64,000 nucleotides of DNA from Massilia sp. CF038 (GTDB lineage: Bacteria > Pseudomonadota > Gammaproteobacteria > Burkholderiales > Burkholderiaceae_D). Both the position numbers and the translations under genes were made by a program. The stretch is from positions 1 to 64,000 of the forward strand of contig NZ_FQWU01000008.1 in the NCBI RefSeq assembly GCF_900129765.1, written 5' to 3'. The notes beneath the pieces were generated by a model. That model was not told the DNA's origin, searched no databases, and saw only the letters and a program-made list of their open reading frames with translations. Every line of letters begins with the position of its first letter. Within the stretch, counting starts at the first letter, position 1. Below are positions 45,818 to 55,635 of this stretch, piece by piece.

Positions 45818-45845
45818 CATCGTCCTCGCTTGCGCGAGGACGATG
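45818..45845. repeat. minimal REP-like hairpin
   Basis: CATCGTCCTCGC and GCGAGGACGATG pair perfectly over 12 bp with the loop TTGC. It keeps only the outer arms of the larger elements. It lies about 45 bp before the PEP-CTERM start, so it would be in the transcript leader. Confidence 0.85.
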
Positions 45846-45888
45846 CATCACTGATCGGCGACTGCCCCTTCCACCAAAGGAGTGTGCG

Positions 45889-46566
45889 ATGACCCTGATG
45901 ACGACCCTGAAACTGGCCTGCGCTGCCAGCGTGTTTACCGCCGCCGCATCCCAGGCTGCCGTGATTGCCAGCTTTGACGACTTGATCGCGCCGCCCGCTG
46001 CCGATTCCGCCACCGGCCTGCAATACACCAATCCGGACAACAGCCTGCTCTACCAGGGCGTGAGCTGGGATGCCGATTTCACGGTGGTCGGCGATGCGTA
46101 CCGGGTGTCGGCGTCGGGCCCACTGTTCGGGATCCCGCACTCGGGCGGCTACTTCGTCACCAATCAGTCGGGCCGTTCCGGCCTGTCCATCATCACCAGC
46201 CAGATCCTCACAGGCGCCTGGTTTGGGCGCAATCAGTATTATGGCTTTACCGAAGGCGGTGCCGATCAGATCACCATCGTTGCCATGGGCGGCGAGCAGG
46301 AACTGGGGGCGGTGGTTTTTGATTTGCCCGAGTCCCATCCGGGCCAGCCGGAACCGCTCTCGTTTGTCGATACCAGCGTGTTTGCCAGCTTGAGCGGCAT
46401 CACCGGCTATCGTATCGACCGGCGCGAGCTGGGCACCCAGGCCGGCCACTGGGTGGCGGACGACTTCCAGTTCATTCTGCCCAACGCGGTACCGGAGCCG
46501 GGCAGCCTGCCTTTGCTGGCCGGGTCGCTGGGACTGCTGCTGGCGTGGCGCCGCAGGCGCGCCTGA
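45889..46566 (+). CDS. PEP-CTERM sorted secreted protein
   Basis: 225 residues. Signal peptide 1-20 ('AAASQAAV'). Beta-rich mature domain. The C-terminus has 'NAVPEPGSLPLLAGSLGLLLAWRRRRA': VPEP, hydrophobic helix and arginine tail. AAAGGAG 8-9 bp before ATG 45889 decides this start over an upstream in-frame ATG at 45784 that runs through the repeat. Second exosortase substrate of the window and not closely similar to the one at 8992. Confidence 0.92.
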   Translation: MTLMTTLKLACAASVFTAAASQAAVIASFDDLIAPPAADSATGLQYTNPDNSLLYQGVSWDADFTVVGDAYRVSASGPLFGIPHSGGYFVTNQSGRSGLSIITSQILTGAWFGRNQYYGFTEGGADQITIVAMGGEQELGAVVFDLPESHPGQPEPLSFVDTSVFASLSGITGYRIDRRELGTQAGHWVADDFQFILPNAVPEPGSLPLLAGSLGLLLAWRRRRA

Positions 46567-47424
46567 TCAGCGTGGCGTTGCGAACACCTGGGTCCAGTAG
46601 ATGCGTGCCGGCACCCGCGCCTGATTGACGGCGTAGCCGGCGCCCATCTCGGTCAGGTCGTCGCGCATGATGTTGGCGCAGTGACCGGGGCTGTCAAGCC
46701 AGCCTTGCACGACTTCCTCGGGCGTGTCCTGGCCTGCGGCGATGTTTTCAGCGACGGTGCGCCAGCGGTAGCCGGCAGCGATGGCCCGCTCGGCCGCAGT
46801 ACGGCCATCCTTGCCGGTGTGATTGAGGTAACGCAGGGCTGCCATATCGGTGCTGTGCACCAGTGCTGCCTCGGCCAGTGCGCCATTCCAGACCAGGGGG
46901 CCGGCCGCGGGGAACGAGCGCGCGCCGCATTTGCGCTCGACGGCGCGGGCCCGGTTAACCGCTGCCAAAATAAGATGCCCGGCCTCGTCCTGCGACGGTA
47001 ACAGCGTCGACGCTGGCGGCGGCGCCGGCTGGGCCAGTACGATCAGCCAGTCGCTCCCGGAACGCACCACACCCACGGCGGAAAAGCGCGCACTGCGCAG
47101 CACCGTGCAGTAGCGCTGTTCAATCATGCCCATCACAACGGCGGCATCCTCTGTACCGGAAACGGAGATCGCCTCGGCTTCGCGCGCGCGGTAACCGGCG
47201 CGCTCGAGCGCCACGTCCAGCAAGATGCCACGCCCGACCCGTACCTGCGACAGGGCGGCAGGTGCTGACAGCGGCGGCTGCACCGGCGCCGGACGGCCTT
47301 CACAGCTGGCAGGCGCCGCCCGGAATGCATTGATCAGACCAATCAGCGGGTCGGGCGCGCGTGCGCCAGCTGCCCCTGCGGACAGCAGCAGAACCGGCAA
47401 CAGCGCGTAAGGTCGGGGCCACAT
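46567..47424 (-). CDS. secreted CAP/SCP domain protein
   Basis: 285 residues from the start at 47424 (an alternative start is at 47439). Signal peptide ends near 'AGARA'. The N-terminal half (20-130) is a small alpha/beta domain. The C-terminal half is a CAP domain with 'ILAAVNRARAVERKCG', 'LVHSTDMAALRYLNHTGKDGRT', 'TVAENIAAGQDTPEEVVQGWLDSPGHCANIM' and 'GAGYAV'. These give the family's H-E-H cluster (His in 'LNHTG', Glu in 'AENIA', His in 'SPGHCANIM'). Its function in bacteria is unknown, perhaps envelope or substrate binding. It ends next to the PEP-CTERM stop, convergent. Confidence 0.9.
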   Translation of the reverse strand: MWPRPYALLPVLLLSAGAAGARAPDPLIGLINAFRAAPASCEGRPAPVQPPLSAPAALSQVRVGRGILLDVALERAGYRAREAEAISVSGTEDAAVVMGMIEQRYCTVLRSARFSAVGVVRSGSDWLIVLAQPAPPPASTLLPSQDEAGHLILAAVNRARAVERKCGARSFPAAGPLVWNGALAEAALVHSTDMAALRYLNHTGKDGRTAAERAIAAGYRWRTVAENIAAGQDTPEEVVQGWLDSPGHCANIMRDDLTEMGAGYAVNQARVPARIYWTQVFATPR

Positions 47425-47477
47425 GAGCGCAGCATACACCGGACGGGCAGGCTGCCGCGCAGGGAAGGCCTAAATAC

Positions 47478-48341
47478 TTACCACTTGATCTCGCCTTTGG
47501 CCACCTTGGCGCTGGTCTGCAAGCCGGACTGCAGGCCGGCAGTGGGATACAGCTTTTGCATGGTGGTCACCAGTTCGCCCGAGTTGGCCGCCTTGTCCGC
47601 AGCGTCGCTAAAGCGCGTGACGTATGCGCGGGTATAGGCAATGCTGGCTGGGGTCATGGCGGCGCCGGGCGCGAAGTGGCCTGGCACCACGGTGTTTGGG
47701 TGCAGCGCTGCAATGCCATCCAGTGTGGCGAGCCAGTCCTGGCGCGACTGCGCCGTTTGCGAGTCGGCCATCCACACATGCAAGCCGTTGAATAGCACCA
47801 CGCCACCGACCACCGCCTTGATCGACGGAATCCACAGATAGGTACGCTCCGGTGTCGGCCCGCTGACGATCAGGGCCTTGCCTTCCAGCGTCAGCCGATT
47901 GCCCTTGAGCGCTTCAGGATAGACGATTTTTTGCGGCGCGTTTTCCTTCAGGATTGGCCCCCAGTAGGCGGCCTTGGCGTCCGCCTTCTTGTGCATCGCT
48001 TCCACCGTCTGCGCGGTGGCCACGATCTTCGCATCAGGGAAGGCTTGCTGCAGCACGTCCAGGCCGAAGTAAAAATCCGGGTCGCCGTGGCTGATGTAAA
48101 TCGTGGTCAGGCGTTTGCCGCTGGCGCGAATGCGCTCGGCCAGTTTCTGCGCTTCGGCGCGCGAAAATTGGGCGTCGACCAGAATGGCGTCGCGCTTGCC
48201 TGCCACCAGCACCGAGGCCACCGGGAAGATCGCTGCTTCGCCAGGGTTGACGACATCGAGTGTGAGCGCGGCAGCGCCAGCGCTCCCGTGGGCCACGGCG
48301 CCGGCCAGCAAGGCAGGGAAAAGCAATTTGCGGATGGACAT
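47478..48341 (-). CDS. metallo-beta-lactamase-fold protein with altered metal motif
   Basis: 287 residues. Signal peptide 1-22 ('GSAGAAA'). MBL-type sandwich with 'TTIYISHGDPDFYFGLDVL'. The usual H-x-H-x-D-H is here His85-Gly-Asp87-Pro-Asp89-Phe90: the second His is Asp and the third is Phe. The later 'VVPGHFAP' His and 'FNGLHVWMADSQ' regions are kept. It may bind one metal, or be a member of a subfamily with this signature. AAGGAG is 7 bp before the ATG. It is divergent from a LysR regulator, which likely controls it. Confidence 0.85.
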   Translation of the reverse strand: MSIRKLLFPALLAGAVAHGSAGAAALTLDVVNPGEAAIFPVASVLVAGKRDAILVDAQFSRAEAQKLAERIRASGKRLTTIYISHGDPDFYFGLDVLQQAFPDAKIVATAQTVEAMHKKADAKAAYWGPILKENAPQKIVYPEALKGNRLTLEGKALIVSGPTPERTYLWIPSIKAVVGGVVLFNGLHVWMADSQTAQSRQDWLATLDGIAALHPNTVVPGHFAPGAAMTPASIAYTRAYVTRFSDAADKAANSGELVTTMQKLYPTAGLQSGLQTSAKVAKGEIKW

Positions 48342-48440
48342 GGGTTTCTCCTTGTAAGTGATGCGGGCCATCTTACGTTGCAATTTATGATGGAAAAACC
48401 AGCTAAACTGACCATATTAATTGCATAAATCGAGCGAATC
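48342..48440. promoter_or_regulatory. divergent promoter region of the MBL gene and LysR gene
   Basis: The 99-bp gap is AT-rich in its right half. An inverted pair ATTTATG (48383-48389) and CATAAAT (48424-48430) flanks it, a possible LysR-type binding layout, although the arms are farther apart than in a typical T-N11-A box. Confidence 0.4.
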
Positions 48441-49346
48441 ATGGACCGTGTTACCGCCGCAAGGGTGTTTGTGGTCATTTCGGAAAGGGGCAGCATGATT
48501 GCCGCCGCCGATGCGCTGGACATGTCGCGCGCGATGGTGACGCGCTATCTGGCGCAGATGGAGCAGTGGGCCCATGCGCGCCTGTTCCACCGCAGCACGC
48601 GACGTCTGAGCTTGACCGATGCAGGCGAGCAGGCGCTGGTCCGTTGCCGCGCATTGCTGGCGCTGGCCGACGCCATGCCCGACAGCGGCGCCGCCGGCGC
48701 CCAGCCCCATGGCTTGCTGCGCATGAGTTGCAGCCCTTCCCTGGGGCAGGCCGTGATGGCGCGCATCGTCACCGCATTTCTGCAGCAGCACGCGCAGGCG
48801 CGGGTGGATCTGCAAATGACCAATCAGGCTGTCAATCTGGTGGAAGACCGGATCGACCTGGCCATCCGCATCACCAACGCGCTCGATCCCAACCTGATTG
48901 CGCGCCGGCTGGCCGACTGCGATTCAGTGGTGTGCGCGGCGCCGGCCTACCTGGCCGCACACGGCACCCCGAGCCGGCTTGAAGATCTGACCCGGCACAA
49001 CTGCCTGACCTTCACCCACTTCGGCAAGCATCTGTGGCAGTTCACGCGGGATGGGCAGGCCGAGGCGATTCCGGTGAGCGGCAATCTGAGTGCCAATGAT
49101 CCGCTGGTGCTGCTGGCGGCCACCCAGGCGGGAGCCGGCATTGCGCTGCAGCCGCGCTACAGTGCCATGGGCCCGATCGCGCGCGGCGAACTGGTGGAGC
49201 TGCTGCCGCAATTTGCCCCGCAGGCGCTGGGCATTTATGGTGTGTACGGCTCGCGCCAGCACATGTCGGCGCTGCTGCGCGCGATGCTCGATTTTCAGCT
49301 GGCCTGGTTTGCAGGCCAGCCTGGCTGGCAGAACAGCGCCCCTTAG
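48441..49346 (+). CDS. LysR family transcriptional regulator
   Basis: 301 residues. Helix-turn-helix '[37 protein letters not shown]' at 8-45, then the effector domain with '[33 protein letters not shown]' and '[24 protein letters not shown]'. It belongs to the LysR subgroup with '[10 protein letters not shown]'-type cores often found beside oxidoreductase or hydrolase genes. Divergent from the MBL-fold gene and convergent with purT, with a 4-bp overlap of the two ends. Confidence 0.92.
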   Translation: MDRVTAARVFVVISERGSMIAAADALDMSRAMVTRYLAQMEQWAHARLFHRSTRRLSLTDAGEQALVRCRALLALADAMPDSGAAGAQPHGLLRMSCSPSLGQAVMARIVTAFLQQHAQARVDLQMTNQAVNLVEDRIDLAIRITNALDPNLIARRLADCDSVVCAAPAYLAAHGTPSRLEDLTRHNCLTFTHFGKHLWQFTRDGQAEAIPVSGNLSANDPLVLLAATQAGAGIALQPRYSAMGPIARGELVELLPQFAPQALGIYGVYGSRQHMSALLRAMLDFQLAWFAGQPGWQNSAP

Positions 49347-50548
49347 CGCACTGGCTTGACCTTGGCTGCAGCCTCGCGCGCCAGCTGGCGTGCGCTGTCG
49401 GCGTCGGCCGCGCTGGCCAGCGCCACGCCCATGCGGCGCCGTGCGAACGATTCCGGTTTGCCGAACAGGCGGATGTCGGTGCCGGGAACAGCCAGCGCTT
49501 CGGCCACGCCTTCAAAGGCGATGCCGGCCGCATCCAGCTGGCCGTAGATGACGGCCGATGCCGCCGGCGTGCGCAGCGCCACATTGACGGGCAAACCCAG
49601 AATCGCCTTGGCATGGATCTCGAATTCGCTTTGCACCTGGCTGGCCATGGTGACCATGCCGGTGTCGTGCGGGCGTGGGCTCACTTCCGAGAACCAGACT
49701 TCATCGCCCTTGACGAACAGTTCGACGCCGAACAGGCCCAGGCCGCCCAGATCGGCCGTGACCTTGGCCGCAATCTCGCGCGAGCGCGCCAGCGCCACCG
49801 GGTTCATGCGCTGCGGCTGCCACGATTCCACATAGTCGCCGTGCACCTGGAGGTGGCCGATCGGTTCGCAGAACTGGGTTTCGATCGTCCCGTCGGCTGC
49901 ACGCGAGCGCACCGTCAGCAAGGTGATCTCGTAGTCGAAATCGACGAATCCTTCGACGATCACGCGCCCCGAATCGACGCGGCTGCCTGATGCGGCATAG
50001 TCCCAGGCGGCCTTGACGTCGGCTGCGCTATCGAGCTTGGACTGGCCCTTGCCAGACGAGGACATGATGGGCTTGACCATGCACGGGAAACCAATGTGCG
50101 CGCTGGCCTCTTCCAGTTCGGCCAGGCTGCTGGCAAAGCGGTAAGGTGAGGTCGGTACCCCCAGCGTCTCGGCGGCCAGGCGACGGATGCCTTCGCGGTT
50201 CATGGTCAGGGCTGCGGCGCGGGCGGTGGGAATGCAGGTCAGTTTGCCAGCCGCTTCCAGCGCTACCAGCGTTTCGGTGGCAATGGCTTCGATTTCGGGC
50301 ACGACCAGGTCGGGCTGCTCCTGTTCGATCAGGGCCGCCAGGGCGGCGCCGTCGGTCATGTCGATCACGTGCGCGCGGTGCGCCACCTGGTGGCCGGGCG
50401 CGTTCGGGTAGCGGTCGACGGCGATCACTTCCACGCCCAGGCGTTGCAGCGAAATGATGACTTCCTTGCCCAGTTCTCCCGATCCAAGCAGCATGATGCG
50501 GGTGGCGGAAGGCGAAAGCGGGGTGCCAAGGCGGCGGGGCGTGATCAT
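49343..50548 (-). CDS. purT: formate-dependent phosphoribosylglycinamide formyltransferase
   Basis: 401 residues. ATP-grasp enzyme with '[29 protein letters not shown]', '[13 protein letters not shown]', '[14 protein letters not shown]' and '[14 protein letters not shown]', all diagnostic of PurT. It makes formyl-GAR from GAR, formate and ATP in purine synthesis, independent of folate. Start MITPRRLG at 50548 is used; the longer open frame has poor coding quality. It is divergent from the M28 peptidase gene over 155 bp. Confidence 0.95.
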   Translation of the reverse strand: MITPRRLGTPLSPSATRIMLLGSGELGKEVIISLQRLGVEVIAVDRYPNAPGHQVAHRAHVIDMTDGAALAALIEQEQPDLVVPEIEAIATETLVALEAAGKLTCIPTARAAALTMNREGIRRLAAETLGVPTSPYRFASSLAELEEASAHIGFPCMVKPIMSSSGKGQSKLDSAADVKAAWDYAASGSRVDSGRVIVEGFVDFDYEITLLTVRSRAADGTIETQFCEPIGHLQVHGDYVESWQPQRMNPVALARSREIAAKVTADLGGLGLFGVELFVKGDEVWFSEVSPRPHDTGMVTMASQVQSEFEIHAKAILGLPVNVALRTPAASAVIYGQLDAAGIAFEGVAEALAVPGTDIRLFGKPESFARRRMGVALASAADADSARQLAREAAAKVKPVR

Positions 50549-50703
50549 GATGGTCGGTTCCAGGTGGGATGGGGCAAATGCGCGATGATACCAAATCGGC
50601 CCGGTCCAAGCGGGCGGGCGTTGACCGCACCGGCCAGAGCGAGGATACTTTCGTGGCTCGTTGGCGCGCTTGCGCGTACGTACGAATCCGATCATTTCCG
50701 ACC

Positions 50704-52362
50704 ATGGAGTCCGCATTGAAAAACGCCACCTTTGTTCCGCTGCTGCTGGCCGCATCGACCGCCCTGGCGGCCGGCCCGGCTTTCGAGCCGCAGCGCCTGG
50801 CCTCGCACGTCAAGGTTCTTTCCTCCGACGCCTTGGAAGGCCGCGCCCCCAACACGCCGGGCGAAGAAAAAACCGTCGCCTACCTGATCGAACAGTTCCA
50901 GGCGGCCGGCCTCAAGCCGGGTGGCGACGTGGTTGACGGCAAGGCCAGCTGGACCCAGAAAGTGCCGTTGGGCCGCTTCGAGATCAAGGGCCCGCTGGCG
51001 CTGTCGCTGGCCAATGGCGACAAGAGCGAGCCGCTGGCCCAGGGCGAACAGATCGCCGTGCGCGCCGCCATGAACGGCGAATCCAAGGTCGACTTCAAGA
51101 ATGCGCCGCTGGTATTCGTCGGCTACGGCGTCAGCGCACCGGAGCGCAAGTGGGACGACTTCAAAGGTGTCGACCTGAAAGGCAAGCTGGCGGTGGTGCT
51201 GATCAACGATCCCGACTTCGATACCGGCAAGGGCGCCTTTGGCGGCAAGGCCATGACCTACTACGGCCGCTGGACCTACAAGTTTGAAGAAATGGCCCGC
51301 CGCGGCGCCATTGGCACCCTGATCGTGCACGAAACGGCGCCAGCCTCGTATGGCTGGGACACCGTCAAAAACTCGAACACCAACGTCATGTACGACGTGG
51401 TGCGCAAAGAGCCGGCCAAGTCGCACGCGCCGATGGAAGCGTGGATCCAGCGCGACCTGGCCACGGCCTTGTTCAAGCGCGCCGGTCTCGATTTTGAGGC
51501 AGCGCGCAAGCAGGCGCGCCTGCGCACCTTCAAGCCGGTGGAACTGAAAGGGCAAACCCTGTCGGCGCAGTACGCGGTCGACGCGCAGGTGATCAACTCG
51601 AATAACGTGGTGGCCCGCATCGACGGCAGCGAGCGGCCCAACCAGTACGTGATGTACAGCGGCCACTGGGATCACCTGGGCGTGGGTCTGGCTGACGCCA
51701 AGGGCGACACCATCTACAACGGCGCGGTCGACAACGGCACCGGCATCGCGGCGCTGCTGGAAATGGCGCGCACCTATGCAGGCCGTCCGGCGCCCAAGCG
51801 CAGCGTGGTATTCATGGCGCTGACGGCCGAAGAGCGCGGCCTGATGGGCTCCGAGTACTATGCGGCCAACCCGCTCTACCCGCTGGGCAGCACGGTCGGC
51901 GTGATCAATATGGATGCCCTGAGCCCGTACGGCCCGGCGCGCAATTTCTCGCTGTCCGGCAGCGCCAAGCAGGACTTGCTGGACCGCCTGGTGGGTACGG
52001 CCAAGCAGTGGAAGGTGCGCTTCTCGCCCGATCCAAAACCGGAAGCAGGCCACTTCTTCCGTTCGGATCACTTCCCGTTCGCCAAGCGCGGCGTGCCGGC
52101 CATCTCGTTCCAGTCGGGTGAAGACCTGGTCGACGGCGGCGTGAAAGCAGGGGCTGCGCACGAAGAAGCCTACACCACCAATAACTACCACCAGCCGTCG
52201 GATGAATTCAATCCGGCCTGGCCGTTTACCGGCATGGCGCGCGACATGGAAATCCTGTTCGCGCTCGGTAACGATCTGGCTAATTCGAGCGACTGGCCGA
52301 CCTGGTCGAAGGATTCGGAATTCCGCGCAGCGCGTGACGCCAGCGCGGGCGAGCGCAAGTAA
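50704..52362 (+). CDS. secreted M28 family zinc peptidase with PA domain
   Basis: 552 residues. Signal peptide ends near 'TALAA' (about 24). An N-terminal segment is followed by a PA-like insert ('[31 protein letters not shown]'). The two-zinc M28 site is complete: His in 'SGHWDHLG', Asp in 'GAVDNGTG', Glu-Glu in '[11 protein letters not shown]', Asp in 'VINMDA' and His in '[10 protein letters not shown]'. Aminopeptidase activity on peptides outside the cytoplasm is expected. The start at 50704 gives the signal peptide; an in-frame ATG further upstream does not. A REP-like element follows. Confidence 0.92.
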   Translation: MESALKNATFVPLLLAASTALAAGPAFEPQRLASHVKVLSSDALEGRAPNTPGEEKTVAYLIEQFQAAGLKPGGDVVDGKASWTQKVPLGRFEIKGPLALSLANGDKSEPLAQGEQIAVRAAMNGESKVDFKNAPLVFVGYGVSAPERKWDDFKGVDLKGKLAVVLINDPDFDTGKGAFGGKAMTYYGRWTYKFEEMARRGAIGTLIVHETAPASYGWDTVKNSNTNVMYDVVRKEPAKSHAPMEAWIQRDLATALFKRAGLDFEAARKQARLRTFKPVELKGQTLSAQYAVDAQVINSNNVVARIDGSERPNQYVMYSGHWDHLGVGLADAKGDTIYNGAVDNGTGIAALLEMARTYAGRPAPKRSVVFMALTAEERGLMGSEYYAANPLYPLGSTVGVINMDALSPYGPARNFSLSGSAKQDLLDRLVGTAKQWKVRFSPDPKPEAGHFFRSDHFPFAKRGVPAISFQSGEDLVDGGVKAGAAHEEAYTTNNYHQPSDEFNPAWPFTGMARDMEILFALGNDLANSSDWPTWSKDSEFRAARDASAGERK

Positions 52363-52385
52363 GCAAGCCAGTGTTGACTCCATAA

Positions 52386-52489
52386 ACATCGTCCTCGCGG
52401 AGGCGGGGACCCATAGCACATCGAGCGCACCACAGAGCATGCGTGGCATGGGGCTGGGGCATGCCCCAGCACCTTCGCGAGGACGATGT
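52386..52489. repeat. REP-like palindromic element with inner palindrome
   Basis: ACATCGTCCTCGCGGAGG (52386-52403) and CCTTCGCGAGGACGATGT (52472-52489) are the outer arms. The interior holds the perfect palindrome CTGGGGCATGCCCCAG at 52454-52469, matching the palindrome at 5224-5239 except for a paired C/G exchange. The gap 52363-52532 contains little else. Confidence 0.85.
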
Positions 52490-52532
52490 CGGTGATGGTA
52501 TCCTTACGGCTTACTCACACGGAGCAGCGGTC

Positions 52533-53069
52533 ATGGTTTCATTGCAAGAACAATTTCTGAAGGCGGGTCTGGTCGACAAGAACAAGGTCAAAAAAGCGAT
52601 CCAGGACAAGAGCAAGCAGATCAAGGAAGAGCGCCGCAGCGGTACCCAGACCGAGAACGAAGCGCGGCTGGCGGCCCAGGAGCTGCAGCGCAAAAACGCA
52701 GAAAAAGCCCGCGAAGCCAATGCCCAGCGCGATGCAGCTGCCGCACAAAAAGCCATCATCGCGCAGATCGTACAAATGGTGCAAAAGAACCGCCAAAGCA
52801 AGGGCAACGGCGATATCGCCTACAACTTCACCCACGGCAGCAAGATCGAACGGATCTATGTGTCAGCAGCCGTGCAGGCCCACCTGATGGCAGGCCGCCT
52901 GGTGATCGTGTGCCAGGGCGGCACGGTCGAACTGGTGCCGCGCGTGATTGCCGACAAAATCGCCGAGCGCGACGCATCGATGGTGGTACGCGTGAACAAA
53001 CCAAGCACCCAGGTGGACGAGGATGATCCCTACGCGGCTTACCAGATCCCCGACGATCTGATGTGGTAA
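52533..53069 (+). CDS. DUF2058 (YaiL-type) protein
   Basis: 178 residues. The N-terminal half is a highly charged helix ('KNKVKKAIQDKSKQIKEERRSGTQTENEARLAAQELQRKNAEKAREANAQ'), probably a coiled coil. The C-terminal half carries 'YNFTHGSKIERIYVSAAVQAHLMAGRLVIV'. This is the DUF2058/YaiL family, thought to be nucleoprotein- or polysome-associated but without a proven role. The ATG follows GGAG. Confidence 0.92.
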   Translation: MVSLQEQFLKAGLVDKNKVKKAIQDKSKQIKEERRSGTQTENEARLAAQELQRKNAEKAREANAQRDAAAAQKAIIAQIVQMVQKNRQSKGNGDIAYNFTHGSKIERIYVSAAVQAHLMAGRLVIVCQGGTVELVPRVIADKIAERDASMVVRVNKPSTQVDEDDPYAAYQIPDDLMW

Positions 53070-53074
53070 AAGCG

Positions 53075-54028
53075 TTACAGCCGCCGCACTAGCCCGTCGC
53101 TGCCCAGCTCGTAGCTGGCCAGGTCTTCGGCCAGAAAAAGCTGGCCTGCGTAATACTGGCGCGCTTCCGCGTCGATCTCGGCCATGCCGTTGGGGAAATC
53201 GTAGCGGGCGCTGAAGTGGGTCAGAATCAGGTTCGGCAGTTTTGCTTCGGCCGCAAACTGGGCGACCCGCTGTACCGAACTGTGGGTCGGCCCCGGCCCA
53301 ACTTTTTGCAGCACCGCTTCCGTGTAGGTCGCTTCGTGCACCAGAATCTGGGCATCGCGGCAGGCGTCAGCCAGCAGGGCAGGGGTGTCGTTGTCGCCGC
53401 CCACCACCAGCACGGCGCGTTCCTGCTGCACGGCGCAGACGTCATCTGCCCGCACCAGGCTGCCATCGTCCAGCACCAGATCTTGCCCCGCCTGCAGCTT
53501 GCCCCAGTCCGGGCCCGGCGCCACGCCACGTGCGCGCAAGGCGTCGGTGTCAAGTTTGCGCTTGCTGCGTTCGACGTCAAAGCGATAAGCCACGCTGGGC
53601 GCGCGGTGCGACAGCGGATGGCGCGTGATGCGCAGTCCCGTTTGCTCGTGCACCAGCTCGCTGGCGTCCACATCAATGTAGACCAGTGGAAACGTCAGGA
53701 ACAGTTCGGTATGCAGCAGGGTGGCGTCCAGCCACGCCTTGAGGGCGAGCGGCGCAATCAGAATCAGAGGGCGGGTGCGGCCCGTCATCGAAGCGCTGGC
53801 CAGCAAGCCGGGCAGGCCGTAGCTGTGGTCGCCATGAATATGGGTGATGCAAATGCCGGCCAGTTCGTGCACGCTCAGAGGCACATGTTGCAGCCGGTGC
53901 TGGGTGGCTTCGCCGCAATCGACCAGCCACCAGTCACGGTTCAGGCCAGTCTGGACCGCCAGCGCAGTCACGTTGCGGTTCTTGGTGGGCACGCCCGACG
54001 AGGTGCCAAGGAAGGTCAGTTTGAACAT
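53075..54028 (-). CDS. rnz: ribonuclease Z
   Basis: 317 residues. Opening 'LTFLGTSSGVPTKNRNVTAL', zinc motif 'THIHGDHSYGLPGLLAS' (H-x-H-x-D-H), 'HEATY' and 'LTHFSARY' are those of tRNase Z, which trims the 3' trailer of tRNA precursors. The long flexible arm is absent as in the short form. The gene is convergent with the DUF2058 gene (5 bp apart). Confidence 0.95.
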   Translation of the reverse strand: MFKLTFLGTSSGVPTKNRNVTALAVQTGLNRDWWLVDCGEATQHRLQHVPLSVHELAGICITHIHGDHSYGLPGLLASASMTGRTRPLILIAPLALKAWLDATLLHTELFLTFPLVYIDVDASELVHEQTGLRITRHPLSHRAPSVAYRFDVERSKRKLDTDALRARGVAPGPDWGKLQAGQDLVLDDGSLVRADDVCAVQQERAVLVVGGDNDTPALLADACRDAQILVHEATYTEAVLQKVGPGPTHSSVQRVAQFAAEAKLPNLILTHFSARYDFPNGMAEIDAEARQYYAGQLFLAEDLASYELGSDGLVRRL

Positions 54029-54123
54029 GCCGTCATTATCGTCTGAAATGGAATGTTAAATCTTGCTCCGTTAGAACGATAAGCGGGTTACATTATGTGT
54101 TCGGCATGTTCAATGGGGTTTGC

Positions 54124-54771
54124 ATGCGTTACATGGATTTCAGTTCCTGGAGTGGCGCCATGACCACCCTGATCGGCCTGGCAGTATTTACGCTGCTTGG
54201 TGTTGGCGTCCGAGTGCTGATGATGCAGACCATTCAGCAACGGCGCGAGCGCATGAACCGCCAGATCAACGAGCGTCTGCGTACCCTGATTGCCGCTTAC
54301 CGTACCCTGGGCGGCTCCTTCACTGGCGAACTGACGGTGGACCCAAGCCATCTGCGCGATCTGCGCGCCAGCGCACCGGGCGACGAGGCACCGGGCTCGG
54401 AACGTGCCCGCCGCATCCGCGATGCGGTCGAAGCGGCGCTGGCCGACATTCTTTTGCTCGGCACCGAATCGCAGTGCCGCCTGGCTGGCCAGGCCGCCAG
54501 TGACATGGCCGCCGGGCGCCCCATCCATACCGCCGATCTCGTCATTTCCCTGCGCAATTTTATTCGCGAAGCACTCGATCTGGAGCCGATCGCGCCAGAC
54601 GTGCCAATCCCCTTGCAAGGTCCGACCCGGTCACAAGCGGGCGGCGCCCGCGGCAAAGGAGAGGCCGCTGGCAAAGGCGGCGCGCGTGCCGGCGGTGGCA
54701 GCGGTGGCAGCGGCACGGGGATGGGCATGACTGGCGCGCCCAAGGACGGCGAAGGCGAACACCCGCACTGA
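54124..54771 (+). CDS. hypothetical membrane-anchored protein
   Basis: 215 residues from ATG 54124 (alternatives at 54097 and 54133). One membrane helix near the N-terminus ('TTLIGLAVFTLLGVGVRVLM'), then a helical cytoplasmic domain ('RRERMNRQINERLRTLIAAYRTLGGSFTG', 'RIRDAVEAALADILLLGTESQ') and a Gly-rich, low-complexity tail (about 165-215). I do not recognise the family. The 50-bp gap to the barrel gene suggests co-transcription. Confidence 0.72.
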   Translation: MRYMDFSSWSGAMTTLIGLAVFTLLGVGVRVLMMQTIQQRRERMNRQINERLRTLIAAYRTLGGSFTGELTVDPSHLRDLRASAPGDEAPGSERARRIRDAVEAALADILLLGTESQCRLAGQAASDMAAGRPIHTADLVISLRNFIREALDLEPIAPDVPIPLQGPTRSQAGGARGKGEAAGKGGARAGGGSGGSGTGMGMTGAPKDGEGEHPH

Positions 54772-54821
54772 TTCAAAGCACAAGCAGTTCCAGGCAGGAC
54801 CATTTACCCAAAGGAGCCTTT

Positions 54822-55625
54822 ATGCAAATGCCTCATCAGCGTGTTTGTCAGTGCATCATGCTCGTGCTATCCGGATTTTGGTCGATGACCGCCTGCGCCG
54901 CCGACGACGAGATCGCCACCGACCGGCCCGACTTTGTGGAGTCGAGCAATGTGGTCGGCAAGGGCCGCTTCCAGATCGAAACCAGCATTGCCGGTGAACG
55001 CAGCAACAACGATGGCGTGCGTGCCCGCCTGCTGTCGACCCCTACGCTGTTGCGCATTGGCGTGAGTGACACGCTCGAACTGCGCGTGGAAACGGATGGG
55101 CGCCTGCAGTCGCGCGTGAGCGTGGACGGCGGCCCCACCTTCAAGACCAATGGCTACGCCGACACTGCAGTCGGCATCAAGTGGCATGCGCGCGACGCGG
55201 TCGGCAGCGCGCCATCGATTGGGGTACTGGCCCACCTCGACCTTGACTCCGGCTCGTCGCCGTTCCGCGCCAATGGCCAAGGCGGCTCGCTGCGGGTGGT
55301 GGGCGAATGGGATTTGCCGGACGGCTTTTCGCTTGGGGTGATGCCAGGACTGTCGTGGCAGCGGGACGACAATGGCGCACGCTATACGGCCGGCATCTTC
55401 GGCGTTGTGCTGGGCAAGGAAATCAGTGCAGAACTGCGCGGCTTTGTCGAATTATCGGCGCCGCACATTGCCAAAAGTGGCCGTGGTGGCAGCGAGGCCA
55501 CCATCGATGTGGGGCTGGCCTGGCTGCTGGCACCGACTGTGCAGCTCGATACCGCCTTTTCGGGTGGCTTGAACCGGCAGACCGCCGACCAGGCACTCAC
55601 AGTCGGCCTGTCCGTCAAATTCTGA
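54822..55625 (+). CDS. outer-membrane beta-barrel (MetA/phenol-pathway type transporter)
   Basis: 267 residues. Signal region ends near 'TACA-ADD' (about 26). The mature part begins '[28 protein letters not shown]', a conserved opening of the PF13557-type barrels first known from phenol degradation clusters; it continues as alternating strands and ends in a C-terminal Phe. Its substrate is unknown. AAAGGAG precedes the ATG by 7-8 bp. Only 10 bp separate it from the chemoreceptor gene. Confidence 0.85.
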   Translation: MQMPHQRVCQCIMLVLSGFWSMTACAADDEIATDRPDFVESSNVVGKGRFQIETSIAGERSNNDGVRARLLSTPTLLRIGVSDTLELRVETDGRLQSRVSVDGGPTFKTNGYADTAVGIKWHARDAVGSAPSIGVLAHLDLDSGSSPFRANGQGGSLRVVGEWDLPDGFSLGVMPGLSWQRDDNGARYTAGIFGVVLGKEISAELRGFVELSAPHIAKSGRGGSEATIDVGLAWLLAPTVQLDTAFSGGLNRQTADQALTVGLSVKF

Positions 55626-55635
55626 AGCGGAGACC

